Shown: one piece after another, positions 1 through 9,419 of the stretch
Layout: every line of letters starts with the position of its first letter
Numbering within the stretch: the stretch's first letter is position 1
Assembly: GCA_947169185.1 (NCBI GenBank)
Contig: CAMVOS010000001.1
Span: forward strand, 175,245 to 239,244
Length of the DNA: 64,000 nt
Reading direction: 5' to 3'
From: an uncultured Prevotella sp.
GTDB lineage: Bacteria; Bacteroidota; Bacteroidia; Bacteroidales; Bacteroidaceae
Translations under genes and position numbers: made by a program
Notes under the pieces: model-generated
Seen by the model: the letters and a program-made list of their open reading frames with translations, nothing else
Told to the model about the DNA's origin: nothing
The model's database searches: none

Positions 1-2256
1 TTCATCTTTAATCTCCTTGGGGTATACCCAGAAGTCCCAATGGTTCTTGATGTTCTTTGAGAACTGTACGGTCAGCGTCAGCTTGCGTGGCGACGTGACA
101 GCGGCCAGCGACTGACTGATGGTACCAAGGGCGATGTTCTTACCCGTGTGCAACGTGCCGGAGAACAAGGTACCCTGACTGAAGATGCTGTCACCAGCCA
201 TAATCGTATAAGTGGCATGGGCATCGGTCAAAGAGGTCACGAAGGCGTTGTAAGCTTCGACAGGCACACTCAGGGTCTCGTCATTGGTATAGACGAACTT
301 GGGGAAGCGCGCCAGGGGTACGATGGCACTGCAGAACTCTCGCCAGTGCTCAGCTGAACAATAACCCTTCTCGCGCCAATGGACGTTGAGCGGACCAACG
401 AGAGCGGTGCCCTGACCACTATAGTCGTTGATGCCCAAGAGTTGGAAACCTGCATAGTCCTTGGTACGCAGGTTGCGCTCAGTCTCGTATTTATAGGCCA
501 ACACCTGCAAGCGACCACTAGCCATCAGGAACTTATCACCCTGCGAGGCCATACCGTTATCGGCCAACAGGTCTTGAAAGATCTCGAAATTACGGGCCTT
601 GTAAGCCCCCGTATACTGCGGAATCTCCTTGAAATCGGGGAAGGCACACCACTGTCCCTGTTCGTGAGCAACGATGGGCGAATGGTTGGGTTCCTTGGAC
701 TTGTAGTTGCGCGGGAAGAGTAGCTGCTGATAATAGTCGTCGTCGCTACTGGGAGCATGACGATCCCAATCCAATCCACGGGCACCAGCCTTTACGTGAT
801 ATTCAGAGCCATCATCCCAAGCCCAACCGCCACCCACGGCAGCACCTGCATAAATCTTGGTGGGGTCATACTGGTGCATCGCCTTCACCCAGTCGTTACA
901 GTAACTCACCCAATCGCCAGCGGGTTCGTTGCCTGCCGCCATCATACAGAACGATGGATGATGACCATACTCATCAATGATGAGTTTCGTCTCCTCCATC
1001 AGATACTGGTCTATCTTCTGACCACGACGCAACTTCACACCATGATTAGGCCACGTAGGACCTTCGACCTGCAGATAGATACCGACTTGGTCTGCAGCCT
1101 GAAAAGCTGCCTCTGGCGGACAATACGAATGAAAGCGGACGTGGTTTAAACCATACTCCACGCACTTACGGAAAATGCGTAGCCACTCATCTCTGTCCGT
1201 TGGCGGATAACCCGTCTTGGGGAAACAGCAGTTCTCTACCGTACCGCGCAAGAACAACGGTTTACCATTCAGCTGAATCTGTCCGTCCTTGACTCGGATG
1301 TCGCGCAGACCAAATGTTGTCTGATAAACATCGTCACCAGCTCTGACAGTCAACTGGTAGAGATTGGGCTGCAGTTCATCCCAAAGTCTGAAGCCGTCTA
1401 AAGGAATATCAAACGTTACGACATCCTTTGTTGCTTCCTTTGTGCATATTCTACGGTCTAGACGTTTCTGATTATTATCTAACGGGCGCACCTCTACACG
1501 CACACCATATTCGTTAAGTGGAATAACGCGCACACCTTTGAAATGATTCTCCAACTCCACATCAACAGCCATAGAACGTTTTTCGATGTCAGGACGAATA
1601 CGGACGTGACGGATATTCAGTTTCTTCCACTGCGCCTGCAGTTCTATACGTCCCACGATGCCGTTCCAGTTGCCTTGCGTCTGATCAGTTACCGAGTGGG
1701 AGTCCTGTCCCACGCAGACGTTCTCGATGCCGTTGTAGACGCAGATTGCAACGGTGTTACTCTGACCACACCGGACATAATCTGTAATATCATAACGATG
1801 AGGTGTAGAAAGCGACATCTGATGGCCAACACGCTGACCGTTGACATAGATGGTAGTCTCGATGTGCGGACGCTCCAAAAAGAGCGTGATGCGCCGGTCG
1901 TTCCAGTTTTTGGGAACATAGATGCTGCGACGATACCAGGCGTTGCCGACGTAATGCCGCTCGGGCGTCAGGAAGAACGGGAATTTCATCTGTCCCTCAA
2001 CACGGTATTTCGCCATATAGGGATTGAAATAGAACGACGAATCGTAGAGCGAACCCGTCCACCGCGTATTCACCGACACGATGTCGCCCTTGTCGTTGGT
2101 CAACATAGAACCAGGCAACATGACATAGTCGTTGTACGCAGTACTGTCACCAAGGGAGAGGTCCCAGGCACCAGCGAGAGAAATCGTTTGCGCAGCTATG
2201 CTGCCGAATGAGAAATGAGAAATGAGAAATGATAAACCTATCAGCAGTCGTTTCAT
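1..2256 (-). CDS. Glycoside hydrolase family 2 enzyme, 3' end beyond the window
   Basis: The reading frame is open from ATG at 2256 down to base 1, so 752 codons are seen and the C-terminus lies outside. It starts with a signal peptide (MKRLLIGLSFLISHFSFG, then an AAQ cleavage context). A jelly-roll sugar-binding domain, an Ig-like domain and a TIM barrel follow in normal GH2 order. The general acid/base is probably E444 in AGNEPAGDW and the nucleophile E532 in HEQGQW. It starts 3 bp after the GH35 stop, so it is the last visible gene of the leftward operon. Its context argues for beta-galactosidase or a related exo-activity on rhamnogalacturonan-I side chains in the periplasm; substrate is inferred, family is confident. 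Part of the signal peptide is encoded by a short tandem repeat. Confidence 0.88.
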   Translation of the reverse strand, partial: MKRLLIGLSFLISHFSFGSIAAQTISLAGAWDLSLGDSTAYNDYVMLPGSMLTNDKGDIVSVNTRWTGSLYDSSFYFNPYMAKYRVEGQMKFPFFLTPERHYVGNAWYRRSIYVPKNWNDRRITLFLERPHIETTIYVNGQRVGHQMSLSTPHRYDITDYVRCGQSNTVAICVYNGIENVCVGQDSHSVTDQTQGNWNGIVGRIELQAQWKKLNIRHVRIRPDIEKRSMAVDVELENHFKGVRVIPLNEYGVRVEVRPLDNNQKRLDRRICTKEATKDVVTFDIPLDGFRLWDELQPNLYQLTVRAGDDVYQTTFGLRDIRVKDGQIQLNGKPLFLRGTVENCCFPKTGYPPTDRDEWLRIFRKCVEYGLNHVRFHSYCPPEAAFQAADQVGIYLQVEGPTWPNHGVKLRRGQKIDQYLMEETKLIIDEYGHHPSFCMMAAGNEPAGDWVSYCNDWVKAMHQYDPTKIYAGAAVGGGWAWDDGSEYHVKAGARGLDWDRHAPSSDDDYYQQLLFPRNYKSKEPNHSPIVAHEQGQWCAFPDFKEIPQYTGAYKARNFEIFQDLLADNGMASQGDKFLMASGRLQVLAYKYETERNLRTKDYAGFQLLGINDYSGQGTALVGPLNVHWREKGYCSAEHWREFCSAIVPLARFPKFVYTNDETLSVPVEAYNAFVTSLTDAHATYTIMAGDSIFSQGTLFSGTLHTGKNIALGTISQSLAAVTSPRKLTLTVQFSKNIKNHWDFWVYPKEIKDE
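2207..2232. repeat. 7-bp tandem repeat inside a signal-peptide coding region
   Basis: Three to four copies of aatgaga run in phase through the codons for the hydrophobic core of the GH2 signal peptide. The same kind of word occurs between genes elsewhere in the window. Confidence 0.7.
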
Positions 2257-2259
2257 GGG

Positions 2260-4281
2260 CTATTGCATGTTGATGATTTTTATATTAGTGATGGCTTCGC
2301 CAGCTGTGCGGTCAGCTTCTCGAGGTAGGTATATAGGAGCATCGGACTGCAAAGGCAGGATGCGCAGTTCTAACTCTTGACAATCCTTGGGCAATCGCCA
2401 CAATCCATAGAGGAACGGACGACCATAATAAAAGTTGTCGGCAATGAGACGGCCGTTGGCATACAAACGGGCACAGTCGCCACGATAGGAGATGCGCAAG
2501 AGTTGAGAGTTGGCTTCCGCAACAGGCAATGTAATGCGATAGACGGCGGCCTGATTCCAGTCTTGCTCGGTTGGGGCTTCTGCAACCTTCGCCTTACCCT
2601 TCTTGATAGTACGCAGGGTACCAGCGTCTTTCACCTTCGTGAATGCTATCGACTTTTCACTTTTATCTTTTATCTTTTCACTTAAAAAGAGTCGTTCAGC
2701 CTGTTCACGTGTCAAAAGATAGATATTTTTATAGATAGCTTTCTCTATACCCTTAGCCTTGACGTTCTTCAGTGTCTTGCCGTCTTTCATAGTGATAGTG
2801 GTGGGAATGCCAGGAACCTGCATCATATAGATTTTGCCATCGCGATGGGCTACCATTTGTGCTGTGGCATAGCGAATGCCTGCAATGTTGACAGGGAAGA
2901 TTGCCATGCATCCGGAAGGAATCGTTAGGCGGGGTAAAACGACACTAGACAATGATAGCTGCATATTCTTCTTGGCAGAGAGCAGGCAGAAGCGTTCGTA
3001 GTTGTTGACGAAAACAAAACCGCTATCGCCCTGAATACGTACCGCCCAACGAAGGGCCTCATCTTGCCCACGTTTCAAATCCTGCGGAGCAGGAAATTGT
3101 GCCTCCATGGGAGCAAGCGTCTCGCCAAAGTCCTGCATGAAGAGATGCAGCGGACGTAGCATATAGTATTGTGGATAGGTCTGTCCGAATTCACCGAGGG
3201 GTGCCTGGAAGTCGTACGTGCAGACAGGCAGGTCGTTGTTAGCTGTTCCTGGCGATGTCTGAACCTCGTTTAGGGTATGCAACACACCTTCGGGGTTGGT
3301 GCCGCCATGATACATGTAATAGCCCAGGAGATTAGAGCCAGAACCCAGTTTGACGAGGGCCATCGAGTAGGCATCTTCAGGATAGACGTAAGGACGACGA
3401 TGGTAAGCTGTGGCCATGCCGCCACCCAGTTCACAAGTGAAATAAGGGTAGGCGTCATCACCCTTGTTAAGCTTTGCCTCCTGCTTACCCAAAAGGTCTG
3501 TGCCAATGGCTGTGCTGGAGCGGAAAGCCTTAAAGTTAAAAGCCTTGTAATAGTTGCCACAACCCTCCGTCACTTCCTTATCCCAGAAACCATCAGCATA
3601 GTCGCCATAGAGGGGCAGCATCTCGCCATAAGGCACTGGTGTGCGCAATTCAGGCCAACCAGTACGTGTGTAGAAAGGCAAATCAAAACCAACGCTGAGG
3701 GCTATCTGCTTAAGGGCCATCAGGTATTCGCCACGACCACGATACTCATTGTCGAACTGGGCAGCGATGACAGGACCGCCATCTTTCCACTGCAAGCCTT
3801 GAACCTGCGTAAAAATCTGACGGTATAATTTCTCAGCCAAACTGAGAAACACAGGGTTTTGTTCGCGCAGACGACAGCCTTTCGTAAATACCCAATCAGG
3901 GATACCACCATTACGCACCTCACCATGACAAAATGGACCAAGGCGCAAGACGACAGGCATCTGTTCTGCCTTACATGCTTCAAGAAAACAACGCAGGTTG
4001 CGCTGTTCGTCCCAACGGAAGATGCCTTCTTGCTCTTCAATATGACTCCAGAAAACGTAGGTGGCAATGATGGTCACACCGCCGTCACGCATTTTACGTA
4101 TCTCTTGTTGCCATTCATCCGCAGGTATACGTGAATAGTGTATCTCACCCATGACGGGACATACACGGTGTCCATCAATGATCAGGCTCTGACTGTCCCA
4201 TGTCACTGGCCTGCCGAAGTCAGCAGCCCATAACGGGAGCATGCTCATGGCCAAACAAACCAACAATACTGTTCTCTTCAT
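2260..4281 (-). CDS. Glycoside hydrolase family 35, probable beta-galactosidase
   Basis: A 673-residue protein with an N-terminal signal peptide (cleavage near LPLWAA/D). A TIM barrel fills about residues 25-370 and beta-rich domains follow. The acid/base is E179 in QFDNEY, where the family usually has ENEYG, and the nucleophile is E284 in CELGGG. GH35 enzymes release terminal beta-galactose; here the likely source is galactan or arabinogalactan side chains of pectin. It sits between rhaM (3 bp upstream) and the GH2 gene (3 bp downstream), clearly one operon. Residues LSEKIKDKSEKS near position 540 are encoded by a short repeat (ttttcacttttatctttta on the plus strand), which looks like an in-frame insertion. 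Confidence 0.9.
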   Translation of the reverse strand: MKRTVLLVCLAMSMLPLWAADFGRPVTWDSQSLIIDGHRVCPVMGEIHYSRIPADEWQQEIRKMRDGGVTIIATYVFWSHIEEQEGIFRWDEQRNLRCFLEACKAEQMPVVLRLGPFCHGEVRNGGIPDWVFTKGCRLREQNPVFLSLAEKLYRQIFTQVQGLQWKDGGPVIAAQFDNEYRGRGEYLMALKQIALSVGFDLPFYTRTGWPELRTPVPYGEMLPLYGDYADGFWDKEVTEGCGNYYKAFNFKAFRSSTAIGTDLLGKQEAKLNKGDDAYPYFTCELGGGMATAYHRRPYVYPEDAYSMALVKLGSGSNLLGYYMYHGGTNPEGVLHTLNEVQTSPGTANNDLPVCTYDFQAPLGEFGQTYPQYYMLRPLHLFMQDFGETLAPMEAQFPAPQDLKRGQDEALRWAVRIQGDSGFVFVNNYERFCLLSAKKNMQLSLSSVVLPRLTIPSGCMAIFPVNIAGIRYATAQMVAHRDGKIYMMQVPGIPTTITMKDGKTLKNVKAKGIEKAIYKNIYLLTREQAERLFLSEKIKDKSEKSIAFTKVKDAGTLRTIKKGKAKVAEAPTEQDWNQAAVYRITLPVAEANSQLLRISYRGDCARLYANGRLIADNFYYGRPFLYGLWRLPKDCQELELRILPLQSDAPIYLPREADRTAGEAITNIKIINMQ

Positions 4282-4284
4282 GAC

Positions 4285-4602
4285 TTAGTCTAAATGAAAC
4301 ACTTCCTGTAGTGGTATGGTGACAGGAGAATTGCCTGGGTTCACCTCCATGATGTCCGCCATCATGTCCCACCAGTGCTGCGTGATGGGGTCAACATCTG
4401 TTGTATCCTGCGACGAGCCTTCTCCCTCACATTCCTGATAGGCAAAGAGCAGGTTCGTGTCCTTGTCCCAGAAAATACTGTAGTTCTTCACACCAGCCTC
4501 GTGAATCATCTCCACTAGTTCGGGCCAGATGGCTGCGTGGCGACGCTGATACTCCTCTTCGCAGCCTGGCTTCAGATACATCTTAAATCCAAATCGCTTC
4601 AT
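4285..4602 (-). CDS. rhaM: L-rhamnose mutarotase
   Basis: A small ferredoxin-like-fold protein of about 105 residues that interconverts alpha and beta anomers of L-rhamnose, feeding cytoplasmic rhamnose metabolism. The signature Y-x2-RH-x2-IWPE is present near the start, with the catalytic His in RRHAAIW; a tryptophan pair (HWWDMM) follows in the C-terminal half. I chose ATG 4602 (MKRFGFKMYL). An in-frame ATG at 4614 would overlap the end of the CE12 gene by 11 bp, so a four-residue extension is possible. It has no signal peptide, unlike its neighbours. It shows that rhamnose is a product of this gene cluster. Confidence 0.92.
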   Translation of the reverse strand: MKRFGFKMYLKPGCEEEYQRRHAAIWPELVEMIHEAGVKNYSIFWDKDTNLLFAYQECEGEGSSQDTTDVDPITQHWWDMMADIMEVNPGNSPVTIPLQEVFHLD

Positions 4603-4603
4603 A

Positions 4604-5779
4604 TTAATTTCCATCAGGTTTTGTTATGTTGCTACCAGCTGACATGTGCCAGATGAACGTTGTGGGGTCGTCGGGCTGTGCAGGGTTAAAGTCCTGCCAA
4701 TCGGCACGCAAAGACTTTACCAAAGGAGACTCCATCTTTTTCAGTCCCATCACTATCATCTTGGCAATTTCCCAGGCCCCATAGGGATTGAAGTGGGTAT
4801 TGTCGGCCAAGGCCTTATCCTGATTGGCAAAAGTATTGGCAGGATAGTGTACCAAGGCTTTCTTCGAGCCTTCCTCGCCTAACGACTCATAAAAGGTGGT
4901 CGACATAGCGGTCAGGTCAATGACGGGCACATGCTCACGAGCGGCTACCGTCTTCATAGCTTCCGGATAATCACCATGTGTATTGGTGTTACGTCCGTTC
5001 TTGAAAGCGCGACGTGCCGTTGGTGTACAGAAGATGATGTGTCCACCAGCAGCCTTCACACGATCTGCAAATATCTTCAGGTTACGCGAATACGAATACC
5101 AAGCGCCGTCGCCCGGTTTCTTCTCCTTCTCGTCGTTATGTCCGAACTCCACGATGACGTAGTCGCCCTTCTTCAGTTGTGTCAGGATCTTGTCCAGTCG
5201 TAGTTGTGCCAGGAACGAGGTGCACGACAGTCCGCTCTCAGCATAGTTGGCAAATACCACACCCTCGCCAAACCAGCGGGTAATCATCTGTCCCCATGAA
5301 GCCCAAGGCTCGTTCTCCTGGTCTACTACGGTAGAGTTGCCACAGAGGAAGACGGTGGTTACATCCTTGACAGGTTCTATCTTGATGCGCTGAACGGCAG
5401 GCATCGGTCCACAAAACGAGATATTGAGGGAGTCGTCCCAATTCTTATAAGTAAACTCACGTGGTTTCAGTTTAACCTTGGTCTTTGCGTCAATCTGTGG
5501 ATTTTTCTTGTTGACGACGAACGATACGGTCTCATACTTGCCTTTCTTCGTCGTTATCAGGTCATAATAATGACGGCGACTCTCCGCACGCACCACGGTC
5601 TGACCAACCTTTTTCTTATTACCCAGCGTTACCGTCACGCGATAGTTGCCATCGGGCACTTGAGCAGAAAAAGTAAAAGGTCCTGAACTTACCTTATTTA
5701 GCAAGGTGTCAATAGTCTGAGCCTGTGCAGCCATCATACTGCAAACAACCGAACAAATTGTAAAAATCAGTTTTTTCAT
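4604..5779 (-). CDS. Rhamnogalacturonan acetylesterase, CE12 (SGNH hydrolase)
   Basis: A 391-residue secreted protein with a signal peptide ending near AAQAQ. An N-terminal beta-sandwich of about 130 residues precedes an SGNH/GDSL hydrolase domain. The four SGNH blocks are visible: catalytic Ser in CGNSTVVDQ, Gly in NYAESGLS, Asn in EFGHNDE, and Asp/His in DNTHFNPYG. CE12 enzymes remove acetyl groups from galacturonate in RG-I so that lyases and hydrolases can act. It is the first gene of the leftward operon, 33 bp or so downstream of a -7 box at 5803-5810. Confidence 0.9.
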   Translation of the reverse strand: MKKLIFTICSVVCSMMAAQAQTIDTLLNKVSSGPFTFSAQVPDGNYRVTVTLGNKKKVGQTVVRAESRRHYYDLITTKKGKYETVSFVVNKKNPQIDAKTKVKLKPREFTYKNWDDSLNISFCGPMPAVQRIKIEPVKDVTTVFLCGNSTVVDQENEPWASWGQMITRWFGEGVVFANYAESGLSCTSFLAQLRLDKILTQLKKGDYVIVEFGHNDEKEKKPGDGAWYSYSRNLKIFADRVKAAGGHIIFCTPTARRAFKNGRNTNTHGDYPEAMKTVAAREHVPVIDLTAMSTTFYESLGEEGSKKALVHYPANTFANQDKALADNTHFNPYGAWEIAKMIVMGLKKMESPLVKSLRADWQDFNPAQPDDPTTFIWHMSAGSNITKPDGN

Positions 5780-5802
5780 TGTAGTTTGAATAATTTATGG
5801 GG

Positions 5803-5810
5803 CAAAGGTA
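5803..5810 (-). promoter_or_regulatory. Bacteroidota -7 box for the leftward pectin operon
   Basis: CAAAGGTA on the plus strand reads TACCTTTG on the minus strand, 23 bp upstream of the CE12 start. It matches the TAnnTTTG consensus. Confidence 0.7.
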
Positions 5811-5862
5811 CAAAAAAAAACTTAAATCTTTCATTTTTCATCTTTAATCTTTAATTTTTTTG

Positions 5863-5870
5863 TACCTTTG
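5863..5870 (+). promoter_or_regulatory. Bacteroidota -7 box for the rightward pectin operon
   Basis: TACCTTTG lies 24 bp before ATG 5895. Because this box overlaps an in-frame TTG at 5868, translation must start at the downstream ATG. It is back to back with the box at 5803, so both arms can share one regulator site. Confidence 0.72.
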
Positions 5871-5894
5871 CCCAACAAACAAACTATCGACTCT

Positions 5895-8261
5895 ATGAAA
5901 CGAATTATCTTACTGCTTTCTGTAGTCATGCTGTCAGCCAGCTCAGTGATGGCTCAGCGTCAAGTGGAGACGCTGAATTATGGATGGGCGTTCAGTCGTG
6001 ACGCATCATTCAAAACAGTTACTAACGTCAATGTACCCCACGATTTCCAGATTTCACAACCATGGGTAGCACCCTCAGCAGGTGAGAAGGCTGACAATAC
6101 GGACGCTGCTGCCAATATCAAGAGCCGTCTGTCGGCACGAGGTTTTAAGGAAATCGGTACTGGATGGTACAAGAAGACTATCACCCCCGATGCCTCGCTG
6201 CGGGGCAAGCGGATACTGCTTGATTTCGAGGGTGTCATGCTGACTGCTGACATCTTTCTAAATGGACAACGCATTGGTGGCACCGACTATGGCTATGTGG
6301 GCTTCGAAATTGATATTACCAATCAGCTGAAGTATGGTCAGCCTAACGAAATCCTTGTAAAGGCTGAGACGCAGGATGAGAAGGCATCGCGCTGGTACAC
6401 TGGTGGTGGCCTGTTTCGAAATGTCAACCTTATCACCACTTCTGCTGAACTCTATTTAGAACGTCATCCGTTGTATATTACTACACGTGACAACCGTTTC
6501 GTGACAGTGGGTGTGGAGTTTACCAATCGTGGACGACAGAAGGATGTGACGATTGGGCTGAAACTATATGACCCCGATGGCGTCTGTGTGTACGAAAGCA
6601 ATGAGAACTTTACTCGTCGTGCTGCCTCTCGCACTCAGGAGGTTAAGATGAAGGAAGTACAGGTCACAGACCCCAAGTTGTGGGATGTTGACAACCCCAA
6701 CCTGTATCGTGCTGAGGTGACGCTGATGACGAAGGACGGAAAGGTCATGGATTCGTATGCTGAACACTTTGGTATCCGTACTATCGAGTATGGTCCATCG
6801 TTTGGACTGAAGCTGAATGGCAAGAAGGTGTTGTTGCAGGGCTATGCCAATCACCATACTTTAGGTGCATTAGGTGCTGCGGCCTATCCACGAGCTATCG
6901 AAAAACGCATCAAATTGATGAAGGAGTTTGGTATTAACCATATCCGCACCAGCCATAATCCCTATTCACGTCAGTTCATCGAGCTCTGCGACAAGTACGG
7001 CATCCTTGTGGTTGACGAGCTCTATGACAAGTGGACACGTCAGCATTCTGGAACCCGTGCACCATTCATGAATCACTGGGTATACGATGTCAGTGAATGG
7101 GTGAAGCGTGATCGTAACTCGCCCAGCGTTGTGATGTGGAGTCTTGGCAATGAGTTACAGCAAGACCCCAACCAGCCGTTTAATGACTGGGGTGTGACGT
7201 GCTATAAAATGATGAAGCCTGTGTTGGAGCGTTACGACTCGACACGCAAGGTGACTGTGGCCATGCATCCACGCTATCGTAATTGGGAAACCGATTCACT
7301 ACCTTGTGACTTGGCCATGCAGACCGACATACAAGCGTATAACTATAGGTATATGTATTTTTCTGGCGATGGACGTCGTTTCCCATGGATGACATTCTAT
7401 CAGAGTGAGGCTTCTACCCAGGCTATGGGGCAGAACTTCTTTGAGATGGATTTGAAGAAGGTCATCGGACTGGCCTACTGGGGTGCCATCGACTATCTGG
7501 GCGAGAGCATGGGTTGGCCACAAAAAGGCTGGTCTCAAGGCGTGTTCTACATCTCGCTTGACCCCAAGCCCAAAGCTTACTATATGCGTTCGTTCTTCAA
7601 GCCCGACGAACCCGTCGTCCATCTGGCTGTGCTGGAAAGCGAGAATGCCGAGATGTGGAATGGTGTAAAGATGGGTAACGATCGCATGAGTGAGAACTGG
7701 AATCGCATGGAAGGTTCGAAGGCTACTATCTACATCTATACCAATGGCGATGAGGTGGAGTTGCTGCTGAACGGTAAGAGTCTGGGACGTAAAGCTAATT
7801 CTAAAAATGCCAAACTGCGTAACCAGATTCGTTGGGGCGACATCGACTATAAGAGTGGCAAGTTGGAAGCTGTGGCTTACAAGAACGGTAAGGCTGTTGC
7901 CCGTCATGCATTAGAGACGACAGGCAAGCCCGTTAAGATTATTGCTGAACCTGATAATACCAACTGGCAGGCTGACGGAATGGATTTGCAACATATTCGT
8001 CTGACAGCTGTCGACAGCAAAGGTCGCCGTTGTCTGTCGTATGATGACGAACTTACTTTTAATATTGATGGCGATGCTACTATTGTGGCTGTGACGAATG
8101 GCGATATCACTACTGACGAGATAGCCACACAGCAACATATCCGCCTTTGGCAAGGACAGGCGATGGTTATCCTGCGTAGTGGTCGCCAACCCTCGAAAAT
8201 TACGCTGAAGACATCACCAAAAACATTTAAAGATTTCATCACTAAACTGGAAACAAAATAA
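5895..8261 (+). CDS. Glycoside hydrolase family 2, probable beta-galactosidase
   Basis: A 788-residue exported protein (signal peptide MKRIILLLSVVMLSASSVMA). The order is sugar-binding domain, Ig-like domain, TIM barrel, then a C-terminal Ig-like region and a beta-sandwich extension (about 590-780). The acid/base is E420 in MWSLGNELQQ and the nucleophile probably E505 in FYQSEAST. The motif GWSQGVFYISLDPKPKAYY is typical of Bacteroidales GH2 galactosidases. It heads the rightward operon and probably trims galactose side chains of RG-I in the periplasm. The start was moved from an upstream TTG because that codon lies in the promoter box. Confidence 0.9.
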   Translation: MKRIILLLSVVMLSASSVMAQRQVETLNYGWAFSRDASFKTVTNVNVPHDFQISQPWVAPSAGEKADNTDAAANIKSRLSARGFKEIGTGWYKKTITPDASLRGKRILLDFEGVMLTADIFLNGQRIGGTDYGYVGFEIDITNQLKYGQPNEILVKAETQDEKASRWYTGGGLFRNVNLITTSAELYLERHPLYITTRDNRFVTVGVEFTNRGRQKDVTIGLKLYDPDGVCVYESNENFTRRAASRTQEVKMKEVQVTDPKLWDVDNPNLYRAEVTLMTKDGKVMDSYAEHFGIRTIEYGPSFGLKLNGKKVLLQGYANHHTLGALGAAAYPRAIEKRIKLMKEFGINHIRTSHNPYSRQFIELCDKYGILVVDELYDKWTRQHSGTRAPFMNHWVYDVSEWVKRDRNSPSVVMWSLGNELQQDPNQPFNDWGVTCYKMMKPVLERYDSTRKVTVAMHPRYRNWETDSLPCDLAMQTDIQAYNYRYMYFSGDGRRFPWMTFYQSEASTQAMGQNFFEMDLKKVIGLAYWGAIDYLGESMGWPQKGWSQGVFYISLDPKPKAYYMRSFFKPDEPVVHLAVLESENAEMWNGVKMGNDRMSENWNRMEGSKATIYIYTNGDEVELLLNGKSLGRKANSKNAKLRNQIRWGDIDYKSGKLEAVAYKNGKAVARHALETTGKPVKIIAEPDNTNWQADGMDLQHIRLTAVDSKGRRCLSYDDELTFNIDGDATIVAVTNGDITTDEIATQQHIRLWQGQAMVILRSGRQPSKITLKTSPKTFKDFITKLETK

Positions 8262-8270
8262 CAAGACAAT

Positions 8271-9419
8271 ATGAAAAAACTACTGATTGCCCTTATGGCT
8301 TGCTGCGGTCTTTCCACAGCAACCTTTGCCCAGCAGGCTGACGTTTTGAAGGCTGCTCAGTGTACTAACGACTATTTTATGCAGAAGTATGCTGATCCAA
8401 CCATTCCTACAAATGTCAAAAAGGTGCGTCCCTCGTCTTTATGGACACGTGCCGTCTATTACGAGGGCTTAATGGCGCTAAATGCCATCGATCCACAGCA
8501 GCGTTATATCAACTACGCTATGCAGTGGGCCAATTTCCATAAGTGGACACCACGTAATGGTGTGAACACCTGCGATGCTGACGACCAGTGCTGCGCACAG
8601 ACCTATATCGAATTGTTGCCCTATACGAAGAAAGATTACAAGACGGTGTTGGGCAATGTTATTGCCAATTTGGACCATCAGATGATAACACCGAACAATA
8701 AGATCAAGGGCTCGCAGCCCTCGCTGTATGGTTGGTGGACGTGGATTGATGCCATCCAAATGGCAATGCCCGTATATATGAAGGTTGCCAAACTGACGGG
8801 TGAACAGAAATATCGCGACCATGCCATGAAGATGTATCGCTGGAGCCGTAACGAGTGTGGCGGTGGTCTGCTGAACACGAAGGAGGGATTGTGGTGGCGC
8901 GATGCCGACTTCGTACCTCCTTACAAGGAAAAAGATGGACTGAACTGTTATTGGAGTCGTGGCAATGGCTGGGTATATGCCGCATTGGTGCGCTGCATGA
9001 ACGAGTTGTCGCCTAAGAGCAAGGAATATAAGGAACTAAAGAAAGACTTCCTGTTGATGTCGAAAGGTCTTCTGGGCTGTCAGCACGATGATGGCTTTTG
9101 GCATGTCAGTCTGATGAGCGATGCCGTCTATCCTGATCCTGAGATGACGGGAACGGCGTTGTTCCTTTATGGTATGGCATGGGGCATCCAGCAGGGTATC
9201 CTGAAAGACAAGGAGTATCGTCCTGCTTGCGACAAGGCGTGGAAAGCCCTTCACTCTTGCCTCCACAAAGATGGCTTCTTGGGTTGGAATCAGGGTACGG
9301 GTAAGGATCCCTCAGCCGGACAGCCCGTCACCTTCACCTCGATGCCCGATTTTGAAGACTATGGCACAGGCTGCTATCTGCTTGGCCTTTCCGAGTATTA
9401 TAAATTATTGAAGCCATGA
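8271..9419 (+). CDS. Unsaturated rhamnogalacturonyl hydrolase, GH105
   Basis: A 382-residue (alpha/alpha)6-barrel protein with a signal peptide (ending ATFAQ). GH105 hydrates the delta-4,5 unsaturated galacturonate left by rhamnogalacturonan lyases, releasing rhamnose. The catalytic aspartate lies in the DADDQCC stretch at 102-108, and RGNGWVYAALVR is the usual second signature. It starts 9 bp after the GH2 stop, and its own stop overlaps the next start by 4 bp (ATGA), so expression is coupled. Its presence implies that a lyase of family PL9, PL11 or similar works with this cluster, although none lies in the window. Confidence 0.93.
   Translation: MKKLLIALMACCGLSTATFAQQADVLKAAQCTNDYFMQKYADPTIPTNVKKVRPSSLWTRAVYYEGLMALNAIDPQQRYINYAMQWANFHKWTPRNGVNTCDADDQCCAQTYIELLPYTKKDYKTVLGNVIANLDHQMITPNNKIKGSQPSLYGWWTWIDAIQMAMPVYMKVAKLTGEQKYRDHAMKMYRWSRNECGGGLLNTKEGLWWRDADFVPPYKEKDGLNCYWSRGNGWVYAALVRCMNELSPKSKEYKELKKDFLLMSKGLLGCQHDDGFWHVSLMSDAVYPDPEMTGTALFLYGMAWGIQQGILKDKEYRPACDKAWKALHSCLHKDGFLGWNQGTGKDPSAGQPVTFTSMPDFEDYGTGCYLLGLSEYYKLLKP

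Noticed and set aside
1543..2211. 222-codon plus-strand frame at the left edge
   Set aside because: It is antisense to the GH2 gene, whose minus-strand frame is open for 752 codons and has signal peptide and catalytic motifs.
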